Of a stretch of 12,321 nucleotides of DNA, positions 1-7,237 are shown one piece after another. The stretch comes from Coraliomargarita sp. CAG:312. Its GTDB lineage: Bacteria > Verrucomicrobiota > Verrucomicrobiia > Opitutales > Intestinicryptomonadaceae. Where the stretch lies: NCBI GenBank assembly GCA_000438015.1, contig FR901623.1:56012-68332 (forward strand), read 5' to 3'. The position numbers and the translations under genes are program-made. The notes below the pieces were generated by a model. That model did not search any database and was not told the DNA's origin. It saw only the letters and a list, made by a program, of their open reading frames with translations. Every line of letters begins with the position of its first letter. Within the stretch, counting starts at the first letter, position 1.

Positions 1-39
1 ATCGCCGCGGAGGGGGAATTTCAATCCGCGGCGATTTTT
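1..39. terminator. Strong hairpin, likely (bidirectional) transcription terminator
   Basis: A perfect 11-bp stem is formed by positions 1-11 (ATCGCCGCGGA) and 25-35 (TCCGCGGCGAT), with a 13-nt loop. A run of five T at 35-39 follows on the plus strand, so it can end a plus-strand transcript entering from the left. It also lies about 18 bp past the stop of the minus-strand nucleotidase gene. On that strand the T-run would fall outside the window, so a role for that operon is inferred. Confidence 0.7.
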
Positions 40-52
40 GCGTCCAGCTCGA

Positions 53-568
53 CTAAAACATGGAAACTATCTCTTTCCAATCCGCGCGTACAACCGAACC
101 AGAAGCCATGCCAACATTGTGCGGCTGGGCGTACAATATCTTGGTTTCCCCCGAAAATGAATCTAGATGCCTTATATGGTCGTCTATCATTACATCCCCG
201 CGGATAAAATCCTTTACTCCGCAAAAAACTATTTGTCGCCAAGATATAAACGGAAAATTTTTAGCAAGCCAAACTTGCTTTTCAAGCAGGCTATTAGGAT
301 ATTCAGTTGCGGCGGAAACAATCAATATGCGGTGCTTTTCATTTAGGTATTTGAGGGCGTCAACCGCTCCGTCCATAACAGGAGCGCGCTCAAAAAAACC
401 TTTTTGCATAAGGCACTCGCGGTATGAAGAAAAAGCCTTAGACTCGGTTATTCCCTCCAATGCCTTTAAATCGAGTTTTTTACCGGTTGCCCGCTCTTCG
501 TAATTTACAAGTTGCATATATATGTCGGCCAGCACGCCGTCCATATCTATTAATATTTGCTTTTTCAT
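53..568 (-). CDS. 5'(3')-deoxyribonucleotidase-like HAD phosphatase
   Basis: The 171-residue protein belongs by motif to the HAD superfamily, NT5C branch. Enzymes of this group remove the phosphate from deoxyribonucleoside monophosphates in the cytosol and help balance dNTP pools. HAD motif I is seen as DMDGVLAD at residues 8-15, with D8 as expected nucleophile and D10 as general acid. Motif II is probably S85 in LIVSAATE. Motif IV is the acidic pair in MIDDH (127-131). The segment between motifs I and II, rich in E, K and aromatic residues (about 20-65), fits the small helical cap of this branch. Length matches the family. The ATG at 566-568 lies 2 bp after the birA stop, so the two genes are very probably co-transcribed and translationally coupled. 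The exact substrate cannot be read from sequence; other small phosphomonoesters are possible. Confidence 0.8.
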   Translation of the reverse strand: MKKQILIDMDGVLADIYMQLVNYEERATGKKLDLKALEGITESKAFSSYRECLMQKGFFERAPVMDGAVDALKYLNEKHRILIVSAATEYPNSLLEKQVWLAKNFPFISWRQIVFCGVKDFIRGDVMIDDHIRHLDSFSGETKILYAQPHNVGMASGSVVRADWKEIVSMF

Positions 569-570
569 AT

Positions 571-1392
571 TTAAATATTGTTTTTATGCGTCGTAGCTTC
601 GCCGGAATTTAAAATGCGGGTCGAGCCGTCGGGGAGTTCCAGCAACAGCCTCCCAGACTCGTCAACGCCCCTAGCTACCCCATTTTCCGACATTCCCAAA
701 ACGCTAAAGGAAACTTCTTTGCCTTTTAGCCAGTCAAAACGCCCAAAATTCCGGATTAAATCCGGTTCCGCCAAGGTGCGGGAAGCGCGCAAAACTGATC
801 CTATTACGGCTGCAGCTAGCTCATTTATTGTAAAGTCAGCTCTCGAAACAGATTTTATGTCGGCAACGGTTCCTATTATGTCTTCAGGGATGTCTTTGGC
901 TTCTAGAATGGATAAATCGTAATTTATACCGACGCCAAACACTATGACATGCGGACTACCATTGCCTCCTAATATTAGTTCGGCAAGCATTCCGGCTATT
1001 TTTTTGCCTTCAGACGAATAAATGTCGTTTGGCCATTTTAAAAATATATCCGCCGAAAAATCATTGGAAAGCTTTTCGCAAATAGATACTCCAGCGCGGA
1101 CCGTAAACGACTCTATGCTTTTTGCGGATGGATCAACGGGAACAGCAACCGAAACGCACAAAGTTGCACCCTCCGCTGAAAACCATCTTCTTCCCAATCT
1201 GCCGTGACCAGCCGACTGTTTTTTTGCTATCAGCGCAAACGGAGGCGACAATTCACCTGACTTAAGCTTGTCGATCGAAACCGTATTTGTGCTTCCGGCC
1301 TCGTCTAGAACCAATATGTCGTTTATAGCGCTTTTGTCCAAGAGCCTTGAAATTTCAAACGCGTCTATATTGTATTCCTTTCCGGCTATCAT
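571..1392 (-). CDS. birA: Biotin--[acetyl-CoA carboxylase] ligase
   Basis: The enzyme attaches biotin, through biotinyl-5'-AMP, to the lysine of biotin carboxyl carrier proteins. From the ATG at 1390-1392 it has 273 residues. Visible motifs are GSTN (about 34-37), the biotinyl-AMP loop AGHGRLGRRW (about 61-70; the usual form is GRGRRGRxW, so the second Arg is His here and the fifth residue Leu), KWPND (about 119-123) and KKIAGMLAE (about 130-138). A C-terminal beta-rich segment from about 220 matches the SH3-like BPL_C domain. The N-terminus is only about 25 residues before the catalytic domain and has no helix-turn-helix, so this is a monofunctional ligase and not a repressor like E. coli BirA. 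A TTG at 1399-1401 would add three residues. Neither start has a clear ribosome binding site. It is the first gene of a two-gene operon with the nucleotidase. Confidence 0.92.
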   Translation of the reverse strand: MIAGKEYNIDAFEISRLLDKSAINDILVLDEAGSTNTVSIDKLKSGELSPPFALIAKKQSAGHGRLGRRWFSAEGATLCVSVAVPVDPSAKSIESFTVRAGVSICEKLSNDFSADIFLKWPNDIYSSEGKKIAGMLAELILGGNGSPHVIVFGVGINYDLSILEAKDIPEDIIGTVADIKSVSRADFTINELAAAVIGSVLRASRTLAEPDLIRNFGRFDWLKGKEVSFSVLGMSENGVARGVDESGRLLLELPDGSTRILNSGEATTHKNNI

Positions 1393-1435
1393 TTTGAGCA
1401 AAGTAAAAATTGCTTTACATAAACGTCAACAAATT
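1374..1435 (-). promoter_or_regulatory. Possible birA promoter, very close to the start codon
   Basis: Read on the minus strand, TTGACG is followed after 18 nt by TACTTT, and only 7 nt separate this from the birA ATG. The -35 is good and the -10 poor. If real, transcription would start at or next to the ATG. A similar pair (TTGACT, 16 nt, TACTTT) precedes the tRNA gene. Prediction by eye only; coordinates are approximate. Confidence 0.3.
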
Positions 1436-1497
1436 ATCTTCTAGAAAAATCTTCAATCTAAGGATTTGCTTAACCGGCAAGCAACATTAATAAGAAC

Positions 1498-1959
1498 ATG
1501 CATAAATTAGAGCCAAATATCCCGACAACATTCACCAACTTTATTGATTCGCCAAATCCATTGATTTCAAAAGCCCTCAAGTATATACGCGAAAAAGGCG
1601 CTGCAAACCTACCCCGCGAAAAAGTTTTTATTGATGGAGACAGCCTCATTTTTAACGGTTTGGTTGACGCCCCCTTGAAACAAAAAAATGAAGCTTTTTT
1701 AGAAGCGCATAAGAAATACATCGACTTGCAAATTATCGTCGAAGGAACCGAATCTTTCGGGATTAAAAATATTCGCGACTGCAAAAATGTCAAATTGCCA
1801 TATAATCCGGAAAAAGACATAGAATTTTTCAGCGACAATTACTCGGAAATCGCCACATTGAAATCGGGGCAAATTATTTTGCTGCCTCCAGAATCCGCCC
1901 ACGCTCCTCAAATAGGGGAAGGAAGCGTTCTAAAAGGCGTGTTTAAAATAAAAGCCTAA
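1498..1959 (+). CDS. YhcH/YjgK/YiaL family protein (DUF386, cupin-like)
   Basis: The 153-residue protein carries the signature of the YhcH/YjgK/YiaL family: E69-x-H71 followed by KKYIDLQIIVEGTE (72-85) and, near the end, PPESAHAP (130-137). The conserved His/Glu residues of this family bind a metal in a cupin-like beta barrel. Family members are linked to sugar metabolism, such as sialic acid or 2,3-diketo-L-gulonate clusters, probably as mutarotase/isomerase-like or anomeric sugar-binding proteins, but a general reaction is not firmly established. The length is typical (about 150). It is monocistronic here: birA diverges upstream and sucD converges downstream, so there is no pathway context. 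There is no good Shine-Dalgarno site before the ATG; a TTGCTT / N16 / TAATAA pair ends 4 nt before the ATG. Confidence 0.85.
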   Translation: MHKLEPNIPTTFTNFIDSPNPLISKALKYIREKGAANLPREKVFIDGDSLIFNGLVDAPLKQKNEAFLEAHKKYIDLQIIVEGTESFGIKNIRDCKNVKLPYNPEKDIEFFSDNYSEIATLKSGQIILLPPESAHAPQIGEGSVLKGVFKIKA

Positions 1960-2019
1960 ACAAGCCCTCAGGCTCCACAGCTAAGTTTCTTAACGCAATA
2001 GGCTTTAATCCTACAAAAA

Positions 2020-2053
2020 AAAGCGGCGGATTCCAAAAAGAATCCGCCGCTTT
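2020..2053. terminator. Strong intrinsic terminator between convergent yhcH-like gene and sucD
   Basis: A perfect 14-bp stem (2020-2033 paired with 2040-2053, GC-rich core GCGGCGGATTC) closes a 6-nt loop. On the minus strand the stem is followed by a run of eight T, the classic form for ending sucCD transcripts, 14 bp past the sucD stop. On the plus strand the T-run is only three bases, so it would end the yhcH-like transcript less well. Confidence 0.9.
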
Positions 2054-2067
2054 CAATTGCGCAAAAT

Positions 2068-2952
2068 TTACATTTTTCCCCAATGCTTTAAAAGGGTCTC
2101 GCCAATTACGGACGGAGTTTCAGCAACGGCGATATTGGCGTCGAGAAGAGCCTTTATTTTATCTTCGGCGCCGCCGGAATTTCCTGAAACTATAGCCCCG
2201 GCATGCCCCATTCTGCGACCTTTGGGAGCGGTTCGACCTGCGATGAATGCAGCGCACGGCTTTTTGCAATTTTGCTTCAGCCATTCCGCGGCAATCTGCT
2301 CGCCGTTTCCTCCGATTTCGCCTATCATTACAATAGCCTCTGTCTGGGGATCGTCGTTGAACATCTTAACGGCGTCGAGATGGCTGGTTCCGTTTATCGG
2401 GTCACCGCCTATGCCTATAACTGTACTCTGGCCGTAGCCTAGACATGTCAACTGCCAAACCGCCTCATATGTCAAGGTGCCCGAACGGCTCACCACCCCG
2501 ACTGTACCGGGTTTATGTATGTAGCCGGGCATTATGCCAATTTTGCATTCGCCTGGAGTAATTATGCCGGGACAATTCGGCCCGATCAGGCGCGATTTGC
2601 AGCCCTTTTGCATCAGGCGGGATTTCACTATTGCCATATCCCTAACCGGAATACCTTCAGTTATGCAAATAATTAAAGGTATTTCGGCATCGATTGCCTC
2701 CAAAATTGAATCGGCGGCAAACGGCGGCGGAACATATATTACGCACGCATTTGCGCCCTCCTTGCTGACGGATTCCGCGATTGTGTTAAAAACCGGAATT
2801 TTCTCGTCGAAGAGCATTCCGCCCTTTCCAGGGGTGACGCCCGCAACTATGTTTGTCCCGTAGTCTAGGCACTGGCGCGTATGGAAAGAGCCCGTGTTGC
2901 CTGTGATGCCGCTTACTACGACTCTCGTATCTTTATTAACAAGTACGCTCAT
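2068..2952 (-). CDS. sucD: Succinyl-CoA synthetase (succinate--CoA ligase, ADP-forming), alpha subunit
   Basis: This subunit carries the CoA-binding Rossmann domain and the phosphohistidine that relays phosphate between succinyl phosphate and the nucleotide, in the TCA cycle step succinyl-CoA + ADP + Pi = succinate + ATP + CoA. The 294-residue length is normal (E. coli 289). Visible signatures are GITGNTGSFHT (15-25, CoA-binding region), TPGKGG (40-45), GPNCPGI (124-130) and the active-site RRMGHAGAI with H250 as the phosphorylated histidine, followed by GNSGGAEDK (257-265). Nothing needed for catalysis appears missing. The start ATG is 24 bp after the sucC stop, so the two are in one operon; no strong ribosome binding site is seen. 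A strong terminator follows the stop. Confidence 0.97.
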   Translation of the reverse strand: MSVLVNKDTRVVVSGITGNTGSFHTRQCLDYGTNIVAGVTPGKGGMLFDEKIPVFNTIAESVSKEGANACVIYVPPPFAADSILEAIDAEIPLIICITEGIPVRDMAIVKSRLMQKGCKSRLIGPNCPGIITPGECKIGIMPGYIHKPGTVGVVSRSGTLTYEAVWQLTCLGYGQSTVIGIGGDPINGTSHLDAVKMFNDDPQTEAIVMIGEIGGNGEQIAAEWLKQNCKKPCAAFIAGRTAPKGRRMGHAGAIVSGNSGGAEDKIKALLDANIAVAETPSVIGETLLKHWGKM

Positions 2953-2976
2953 TTTCTTATAAATTAAAGGTTAATG

Positions 2977-4170
2977 TTATTTGTTTTCCGACGCGACGAT
3001 TTCAACAATCTTCTTTGCGGCGTCGGCAAGCGAGTCTGCGGTAGTCAATTTAATTCCGCTTTCGGCCAGCATTTGCCTGCCCTTTTCCACGTTTGTACCC
3101 TCAAGGCGAACTACAAGCGGAAGCGTCAAGCCAACATTTTTGACGGCAGCAATTACGCCCGCCGCTATAACGTCGCAGCGCATTATTCCGCCGAATATGT
3201 TTACCAAAATACCTTTTACATTCTTGTCTTTTAGGAGAATATTGAAAGCCTGGGTAATGGCTTCTTCATCTGCGCCGCCGCCTACATCTAGAAAGTTTGC
3301 CGGATTCCCGCCAAAATGTTTTATGATGTCCATAGTTGACATTGCCAATCCAGCCCCGTTTACCATGCAGGCGATATTGCCGTCAAGGGCGATGTAATTA
3401 AGCCCGTATTTGCCGGCCTCGATCTCCTTAGGATCTTCTTCATGCGGATCGCGCAATGCCTGGATTTCAGGATGGCGGAAAAGACCGTTGTCGTCAAAAG
3501 CGACTTTTGCGTCGAGGGCAATAATTTTATTCTCTTCTGTCAAAACCAGCGGATTAACCTCGACCATAGAGCAGTCTTTTGTCCAGAAAAGCTTATAAAG
3601 CCCAGTGATAACCGCTTTAAACTGCTTTTGGAGCTCCTTGTCGCCAAAACCATAGAAGAACGCCAGTTTGCGAATCTGGAAAGGCTGCAGCCCGATATCC
3701 GGATCGACAAGCATAGTCATTATCTGGTCTGGAGTTTCCTCCGCAACTTTTTCTATATCCATTCCTCCCGCTACCGACGCGACAATCGCAACCTTGCTCG
3801 TTGCCCTATCCATCAATATCGAAAGATAAAATTCCTTTTTAATATTCTCCGCTTCGGCAAAGAAAATAGTTCCCACAACTTTTCCGGCTGGGCCTGTCTG
3901 CTTTGTGATTATTGTATTGCCCAACATTCTCTTGGCTGTTGCGGCGGCTTCTTCGCGCGGAACGAATTTTACTCCGCCCTTGAACCCGTCTACAAAAACG
4001 CCTTTGCCGCGGCCTCCGGCGTGTATTTGCGATTTGACGACTACATGGTCGCCTTTTATGGCGGCTATGGCTGCGTCGAATTCAGCTTCGGATTTTGCAG
4101 CGACACCGCTTTGAACGGGTACGCCGAACTCTTCAAAGAGTTCTTTTGCCTGATATTCGTGAATATTCAT
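2977..4170 (-). CDS. sucC: Succinyl-CoA synthetase, beta subunit (ATP-grasp)
   Basis: The 397-residue subunit has the ATP-grasp nucleotide-binding fold in its N-terminal half and a flavodoxin-like ligase domain in its C-terminal half; it binds nucleotide and succinate and pairs with SucD. Signatures seen: MNIHEYQAKELF at the start (the usual family N-terminus), the nucleotide-binding loop AGGRGKG (51-57), metal-binding EVNPL (204-208) and D220, and GGIMRCD (327-333) in the ligase domain, which contacts the SucD active site. The length is a few residues above E. coli (388). The ATG at 4168-4170 is preceded by AGGAG with a short 3-nt spacing. ATP versus GTP specificity cannot be decided by eye. 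The first gene of the sucCD operon; a possible promoter and dyad lie in the 277-bp upstream gap. Confidence 0.97.
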   Translation of the reverse strand: MNIHEYQAKELFEEFGVPVQSGVAAKSEAEFDAAIAAIKGDHVVVKSQIHAGGRGKGVFVDGFKGGVKFVPREEAAATAKRMLGNTIITKQTGPAGKVVGTIFFAEAENIKKEFYLSILMDRATSKVAIVASVAGGMDIEKVAEETPDQIMTMLVDPDIGLQPFQIRKLAFFYGFGDKELQKQFKAVITGLYKLFWTKDCSMVEVNPLVLTEENKIIALDAKVAFDDNGLFRHPEIQALRDPHEEDPKEIEAGKYGLNYIALDGNIACMVNGAGLAMSTMDIIKHFGGNPANFLDVGGGADEEAITQAFNILLKDKNVKGILVNIFGGIMRCDVIAAGVIAAVKNVGLTLPLVVRLEGTNVEKGRQMLAESGIKLTTADSLADAAKKIVEIVASENK

Positions 4171-4208
4171 ATACTCCTATTTATTGCTAATTGTAAAAAC
4201 TATTAACA

Positions 4209-4279
4209 TCCCGAAAACATTAGCTCGGGAACAATTTTCTTATGCGCACATAAGCTACTACATTTTCCGGATAAATCAA
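4209..4279 (-). promoter_or_regulatory. Possible sucC promoter with overlapping dyad and leader hairpin
   Basis: On the minus strand TTGATT (complement of 4274-4279) is followed after 16 nt by TAGCTT (complement of 4252-4257). A perfect 6-bp inverted repeat, CTTATG-cgca-CATAAG (4239-4254), overlaps the -10 and the expected transcript start, where a repressor could act. Further into the leader, TCCCGA (4209-4214) and TCGGGA (4225-4230) can form a 6-bp hairpin before the ribosome binding site. All assigned by eye; the function is inferred. The rest of the 277-bp gap (4171-4447) is AT-rich and holds only a 7-bp hairpin at 4326-4342 (TTCTTTG/CAAAGAA); I see no gene in it. Confidence 0.35.
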
Positions 4280-4447
4280 GCATATTTTTGAAAAATTACG
4301 CCATCTCAATCGTTTGACTAAAGAGTTCTTTGTTTCAAAGAAAAGATAGTTGATATAAAATACAACGTTTTACAATTTAAACTTCAGATTTTCACAAACC
4401 CAGAGCGGCTTCGATATAGTTTAAGTTCAACAACTTGATTTCCAGAA

Positions 4448-4996
4448 TTAAAATCTTATAGCGTATTTTTTTAACTCTTTACGCTGGTATGACGTATATG
4501 AATAAAACTTAACAAGCAGCGCAATTATCCATATCAAGAAAGCGGCGCCCGAGAATAGAACAAAAGCGCTGGGGGTGAGAAACACCGCATGGACTTTGCG
4601 GACATAATTTAGAAGCTGGAAGTGCAAGCCAGCCAAAGTGAGAGTAAACCACAGAGCCAATAAAAGCCCAAAGTCAAAAAAGCTTACCGAATTTAAAGGG
4701 CTTCCCTTTCTTGGCTTAATGTGGTCACCAAAGTACGATATGTACGCAAACGGCCCGATAAGAACTATATCCACCAAAAATAGCGCCAATGATACAGCCA
4801 TCTTATAACTGCGCGCAAAAGTTTTTTGCATCGTGTCGCCTATTTCCGGAAATTTTTGAGCCAAGGCGGACAAATCGGACATTGGCGTTATATTGAAATA
4901 CAGAAGCGCAAGAATGGAAATGGCCACAAAGCACAAGAATATGCGCCCTGTGACAGCTTTCTTTTTTTCCATCCACTCTTTCGACTCTATTTGCAT
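4448..4996 (-). CDS. Unknown inner-membrane protein with four predicted helices
   Basis: I do not recognise this 182-residue protein. Four hydrophobic stretches are visible at about 18-36, 66-89, 106-129 and 138-164, suggesting a small integral membrane protein with both ends in the cytoplasm: the N-terminus (EWMEKKK) and the C-terminus (YQRKELKKYAIRF) are strongly basic, and the loop between helices 2 and 3 (HIKPRKG) is also basic, as the positive-inside rule would place it. There is no signal peptide with a cleavage site and no obvious catalytic motif. It begins 6 bp after the stop of the ACT-domain gene, so it is the last gene of the ior-paaK cluster. ATG at 4994-4996 is used; the internal ATG at 4970-4972 (residue 9) has a slightly better upstream purine tract and may be the true start. 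A role in the same pathway, such as transport of aryl acids, is possible but unsupported by any motif. Confidence 0.75.
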   Translation of the reverse strand: MQIESKEWMEKKKAVTGRIFLCFVAISILALLYFNITPMSDLSALAQKFPEIGDTMQKTFARSYKMAVSLALFLVDIVLIGPFAYISYFGDHIKPRKGSPLNSVSFFDFGLLLALWFTLTLAGLHFQLLNYVRKVHAVFLTPSAFVLFSGAAFLIWIIALLVKFYSYTSYQRKELKKYAIRF

Positions 4997-5002
4997 CTTC
5001 GG

Positions 5003-5389
5003 TCAGCCCAATATTTTTTCTGCGGTATCCAAGTCTTTAAAACTCATGACCATTACCGGATTACCGTTTTGCGGCCTGGTAAGAGCATACATGTATTCTA
5101 TATTCAGGCCTACGTCCGAAGTCCGTTTTAGAATTGATAAAAGGGCTCCGGGCTTGTCTTCCACCTCAACAGCCAAAACATCTATTACTTTGGCAAAAAA
5201 ACCGTTTTCTTTTAGGGCGGAAATAGCGGTATCGGTTTTGTCAACAATTGCGCGGACAATTCCGTAATCGCGCGTTTCGGCGATTGTTATTGTCTGCAAA
5301 TTTACCCCGGCTTCCGCCAGCACCTTGCAGAGTTTTTCCAAATGCCCTGGCGTATTCTCCAAAAATACGGATATCTGTTTTATTCTCAT
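5003..5389 (-). CDS. Tandem ACT-domain protein, probable aromatic amino acid sensor
   Basis: The 128-residue protein consists almost wholly of two ACT domains, about residues 3-67 and 69-128. Each starts with the usual strand followed by the ligand-loop pattern: NTPGHL (12-17) in the first and DKPGAL (78-83) in the second. ACT domains bind amino acids, often at domain interfaces, and change the activity of a partner. No catalytic domain or DNA-binding domain is attached. Stand-alone tandem ACT proteins are commonly encoded beside phenylacetate-CoA ligase and indolepyruvate oxidoreductase, as here: the ATG (5387-5389) is 10 bp after the paaK stop with GGA 8 nt upstream. Regulation of PaaK or IorAB by Phe, Tyr or Trp is an inference from this position. 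Confidence 0.88.
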   Translation of the reverse strand: MRIKQISVFLENTPGHLEKLCKVLAEAGVNLQTITIAETRDYGIVRAIVDKTDTAISALKENGFFAKVIDVLAVEVEDKPGALLSILKRTSDVGLNIEYMYALTRPQNGNPVMVMSFKDLDTAEKILG

Positions 5390-5399
5390 GGCTTATATC

Positions 5400-6731
5400 C
5401 TAGATTTTGCGGTTGTCTATTACGCGCTTCGCTTTTCCCTCGGAACGCGGAATTTTATTAGGCTCAACTATTCTGACTTCAATTCTTATTCCCGTTATGT
5501 TCATTATAGAAGTTTGAATCTTTTTGCGCAATGCGTCCAATTGCGATATGCTGTCGGTATAGAATTCGTCTGCGACTTCCACTTCTACGGTGACCGTGTC
5601 CAAATCCTTCAGCCGCTCCAATATTATTCTATAATTTGGAGTGCATTCTTCCACGCGCATCAGGGCAACCTCGATTTGCGACGGGAATACATTTACGCCG
5701 CGAATTATAAACATGTCGTCGCTGCGCCGGCCGATGCGGCGTATGCGGCGGATTGTTCTGCCGCACTTGCACACTCCGGTCATTATTGAAGTGATATCAT
5801 GAGTGCGGTATCGCAGTATAGGCATAGCCCTCTTTGCCAGAGTCGTTATGACAAGCTCGCCTTCTTCGCCGTCAGGCAGGGGCTCGCCTGTTTCAGGATC
5901 CACTATTTCAGGATAAAAGAAATCTTCAAAAATATGAAGCCCGTTCTGTTCGCAACACTCGCCGCCCACCCCGGGGCCGACTATTTCCGACAGCCCGTAA
6001 ATATCAAACGCCTTGATATTTGTATTTTTCTGCATAAACTGGCGCATCTGCTCAGACCAGGGTTCCGCCCCAAATATGCCTATTTTCAAGGGCAACTTCT
6101 TCATATCCACACCGTATTTTGCAGACTCCTCGATTATATGTATAAAATAACTAGGAGTACAGCTTATTGCAGTTGAGCCAAAATCCCTCATTATCATAAG
6201 CTGGCGCTCTGTATTTCCGCCGGAAGCAGGTATGACAGTGCATCCCATTTCCTCGGCTCCTCCGTGCAATCCCAAACCGCCGGTAAAAAGCCCATAGCCG
6301 AAACAAACCTGCATAAAATCTCCGCGGTTGACCCCGAACATCGCCAAAGCCCTCATGACAGACTCGCGCCAAACCTGCATATCCTCTTTTGTATATCCTA
6401 CTACAATAGGCTTTCCGGTAGTTCCGCTTGAAGCGTGCAACCTAACAACTTCGCTGGAGGGAACCGCAAACATTCCGTACGGATAAGTATCGCGCAAATC
6501 GGTTTTTTGGGTAAAAGGAAGCTTTGAAATATCGTCTATCGACTTTATGTCGGAAGGCTTGACGCCAAGCTTATCCATGCGCCCGCGGTGGAGAGGGACA
6601 TTTTCGTAGGCGAGCTTTACAATCTCCGACAAGCGTTGGGATTGCAAACGGCGCAACTGTTGAACAGGCAGAAAATCCATCGCGCTCGCGGGATGAAAGT
6701 TTCCGTTTTTATCGTTCCAATTATGAGACAT
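5400..6731 (-). CDS. paaK: Phenylacetate--CoA ligase (AMP-forming)
   Basis: The enzyme activates phenylacetate or a related arylacetate with ATP to an acyl-AMP and then to the CoA thioester. The 443-residue length is typical for PaaK (about 430-440), shorter than general acyl-CoA synthetases. Motifs seen are the adenylate P-loop SSGTTGKP (101-108), the YGLSE motif (245-249), the YRTHD region (308-312), the hinge with RRSDDMFIIRGVNVFP (335-350), and a C-terminal subdomain with the lysine segment SEGKAKRV (430-437), which supplies the usual catalytic Lys. A CxCG pair (321-324) is seen before the hinge, also common in this family. It lies 22 bp after iorB and 10 bp before the ACT gene. In this setting the physiological substrate is probably phenyl-, hydroxyphenyl- or indoleacetate. 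There is no aerobic phenylacetate degradation gene (paaABCDE) nearby, which speaks for the anaerobic aryl-acid role. Confidence 0.93.
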   Translation of the reverse strand: MSHNWNDKNGNFHPASAMDFLPVQQLRRLQSQRLSEIVKLAYENVPLHRGRMDKLGVKPSDIKSIDDISKLPFTQKTDLRDTYPYGMFAVPSSEVVRLHASSGTTGKPIVVGYTKEDMQVWRESVMRALAMFGVNRGDFMQVCFGYGLFTGGLGLHGGAEEMGCTVIPASGGNTERQLMIMRDFGSTAISCTPSYFIHIIEESAKYGVDMKKLPLKIGIFGAEPWSEQMRQFMQKNTNIKAFDIYGLSEIVGPGVGGECCEQNGLHIFEDFFYPEIVDPETGEPLPDGEEGELVITTLAKRAMPILRYRTHDITSIMTGVCKCGRTIRRIRRIGRRSDDMFIIRGVNVFPSQIEVALMRVEECTPNYRIILERLKDLDTVTVEVEVADEFYTDSISQLDALRKKIQTSIMNITGIRIEVRIVEPNKIPRSEGKAKRVIDNRKI

Positions 6732-6753
6732 CTTTTATTTCGGTTTTAAATTA

Positions 6754-7233
6754 TTATTTTTTTGAAGCGCGTCCAAGCAAAAAAGCTTCTTCGTTTGCCT
6801 GGTGGAGTTTTTCAGGAAAGAATTTTTTTAGAACATCAAGCCATTTTTCCGCCGGAATATCCAAATAGTTGCTTAGGACTCCAAGCGCGGCAACATTTAT
6901 AGCCTTTAAGCTCTTAAGTTTTGAAACGTCGAAATCAGCCGGAGAAATGACAACCGCTCCTTCCGCCAGCGAGACTTTATGGACGTCCGACCATTCAGGC
7001 TCCAGGGATAGCAGATAATTGACGCATTTTTCAGGAATCATAGGGCTTATGACTTTTTTACCGAAGCGCACGTCGCTTGAAATTGAACCTCCGCGCTGCG
7101 ACATTCCGTGAACTTCGGCTTTTTTTACATCGTAGCCGCACTCAAAAAGAAGTTCGCTGAGAACTAAAGAGGCCTTAAGCACGCCCATTCCGCCGAGTCC
7201 TGCGATTCTTATATTAGTTACCTTGTCTTCCAT
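6754..7233 (-). CDS. iorB: Indolepyruvate:ferredoxin oxidoreductase, beta subunit
   Basis: IorB is the gamma-type (POR gamma domain) partner of IorA in the oxidation of indole-, phenyl- and hydroxyphenylpyruvate to the arylacetyl-CoA. I choose the ATG at 7231-7233, giving 159 residues. It has AAAGG about 9 nt upstream and lies 4 bp after the iorA stop; a longer frame back to 7272 would overlap iorA. Family signatures are the N-terminal IRIAGLGGMGVLKASL (the usual form is GxGGqG) and the strongly conserved EVHGMSQRGGS. The C-terminal part (GRASKK end) is a little shorter than the usual 180-200 residues. It is tightly coupled to iorA and followed by paaK. Confidence 0.92.
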   Translation of the reverse strand: MEDKVTNIRIAGLGGMGVLKASLVLSELLFECGYDVKKAEVHGMSQRGGSISSDVRFGKKVISPMIPEKCVNYLLSLEPEWSDVHKVSLAEGAVVISPADFDVSKLKSLKAINVAALGVLSNYLDIPAEKWLDVLKKFFPEKLHQANEEAFLLGRASKK

Positions 7234-7237
7234 AAAA

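Noticed and set aside
3442..4206. Long plus-strand frame of 254 codons opposite sucC
   Set aside because: It lies wholly over the well-conserved sucC gene on the other strand and its translation has no family-like motifs; it is a shadow frame.
4349..4366. AT-rich near-palindrome GTTG...CAAC as an operator
   Set aside because: Only the outer 4 bp pair on each side; too weak to support.
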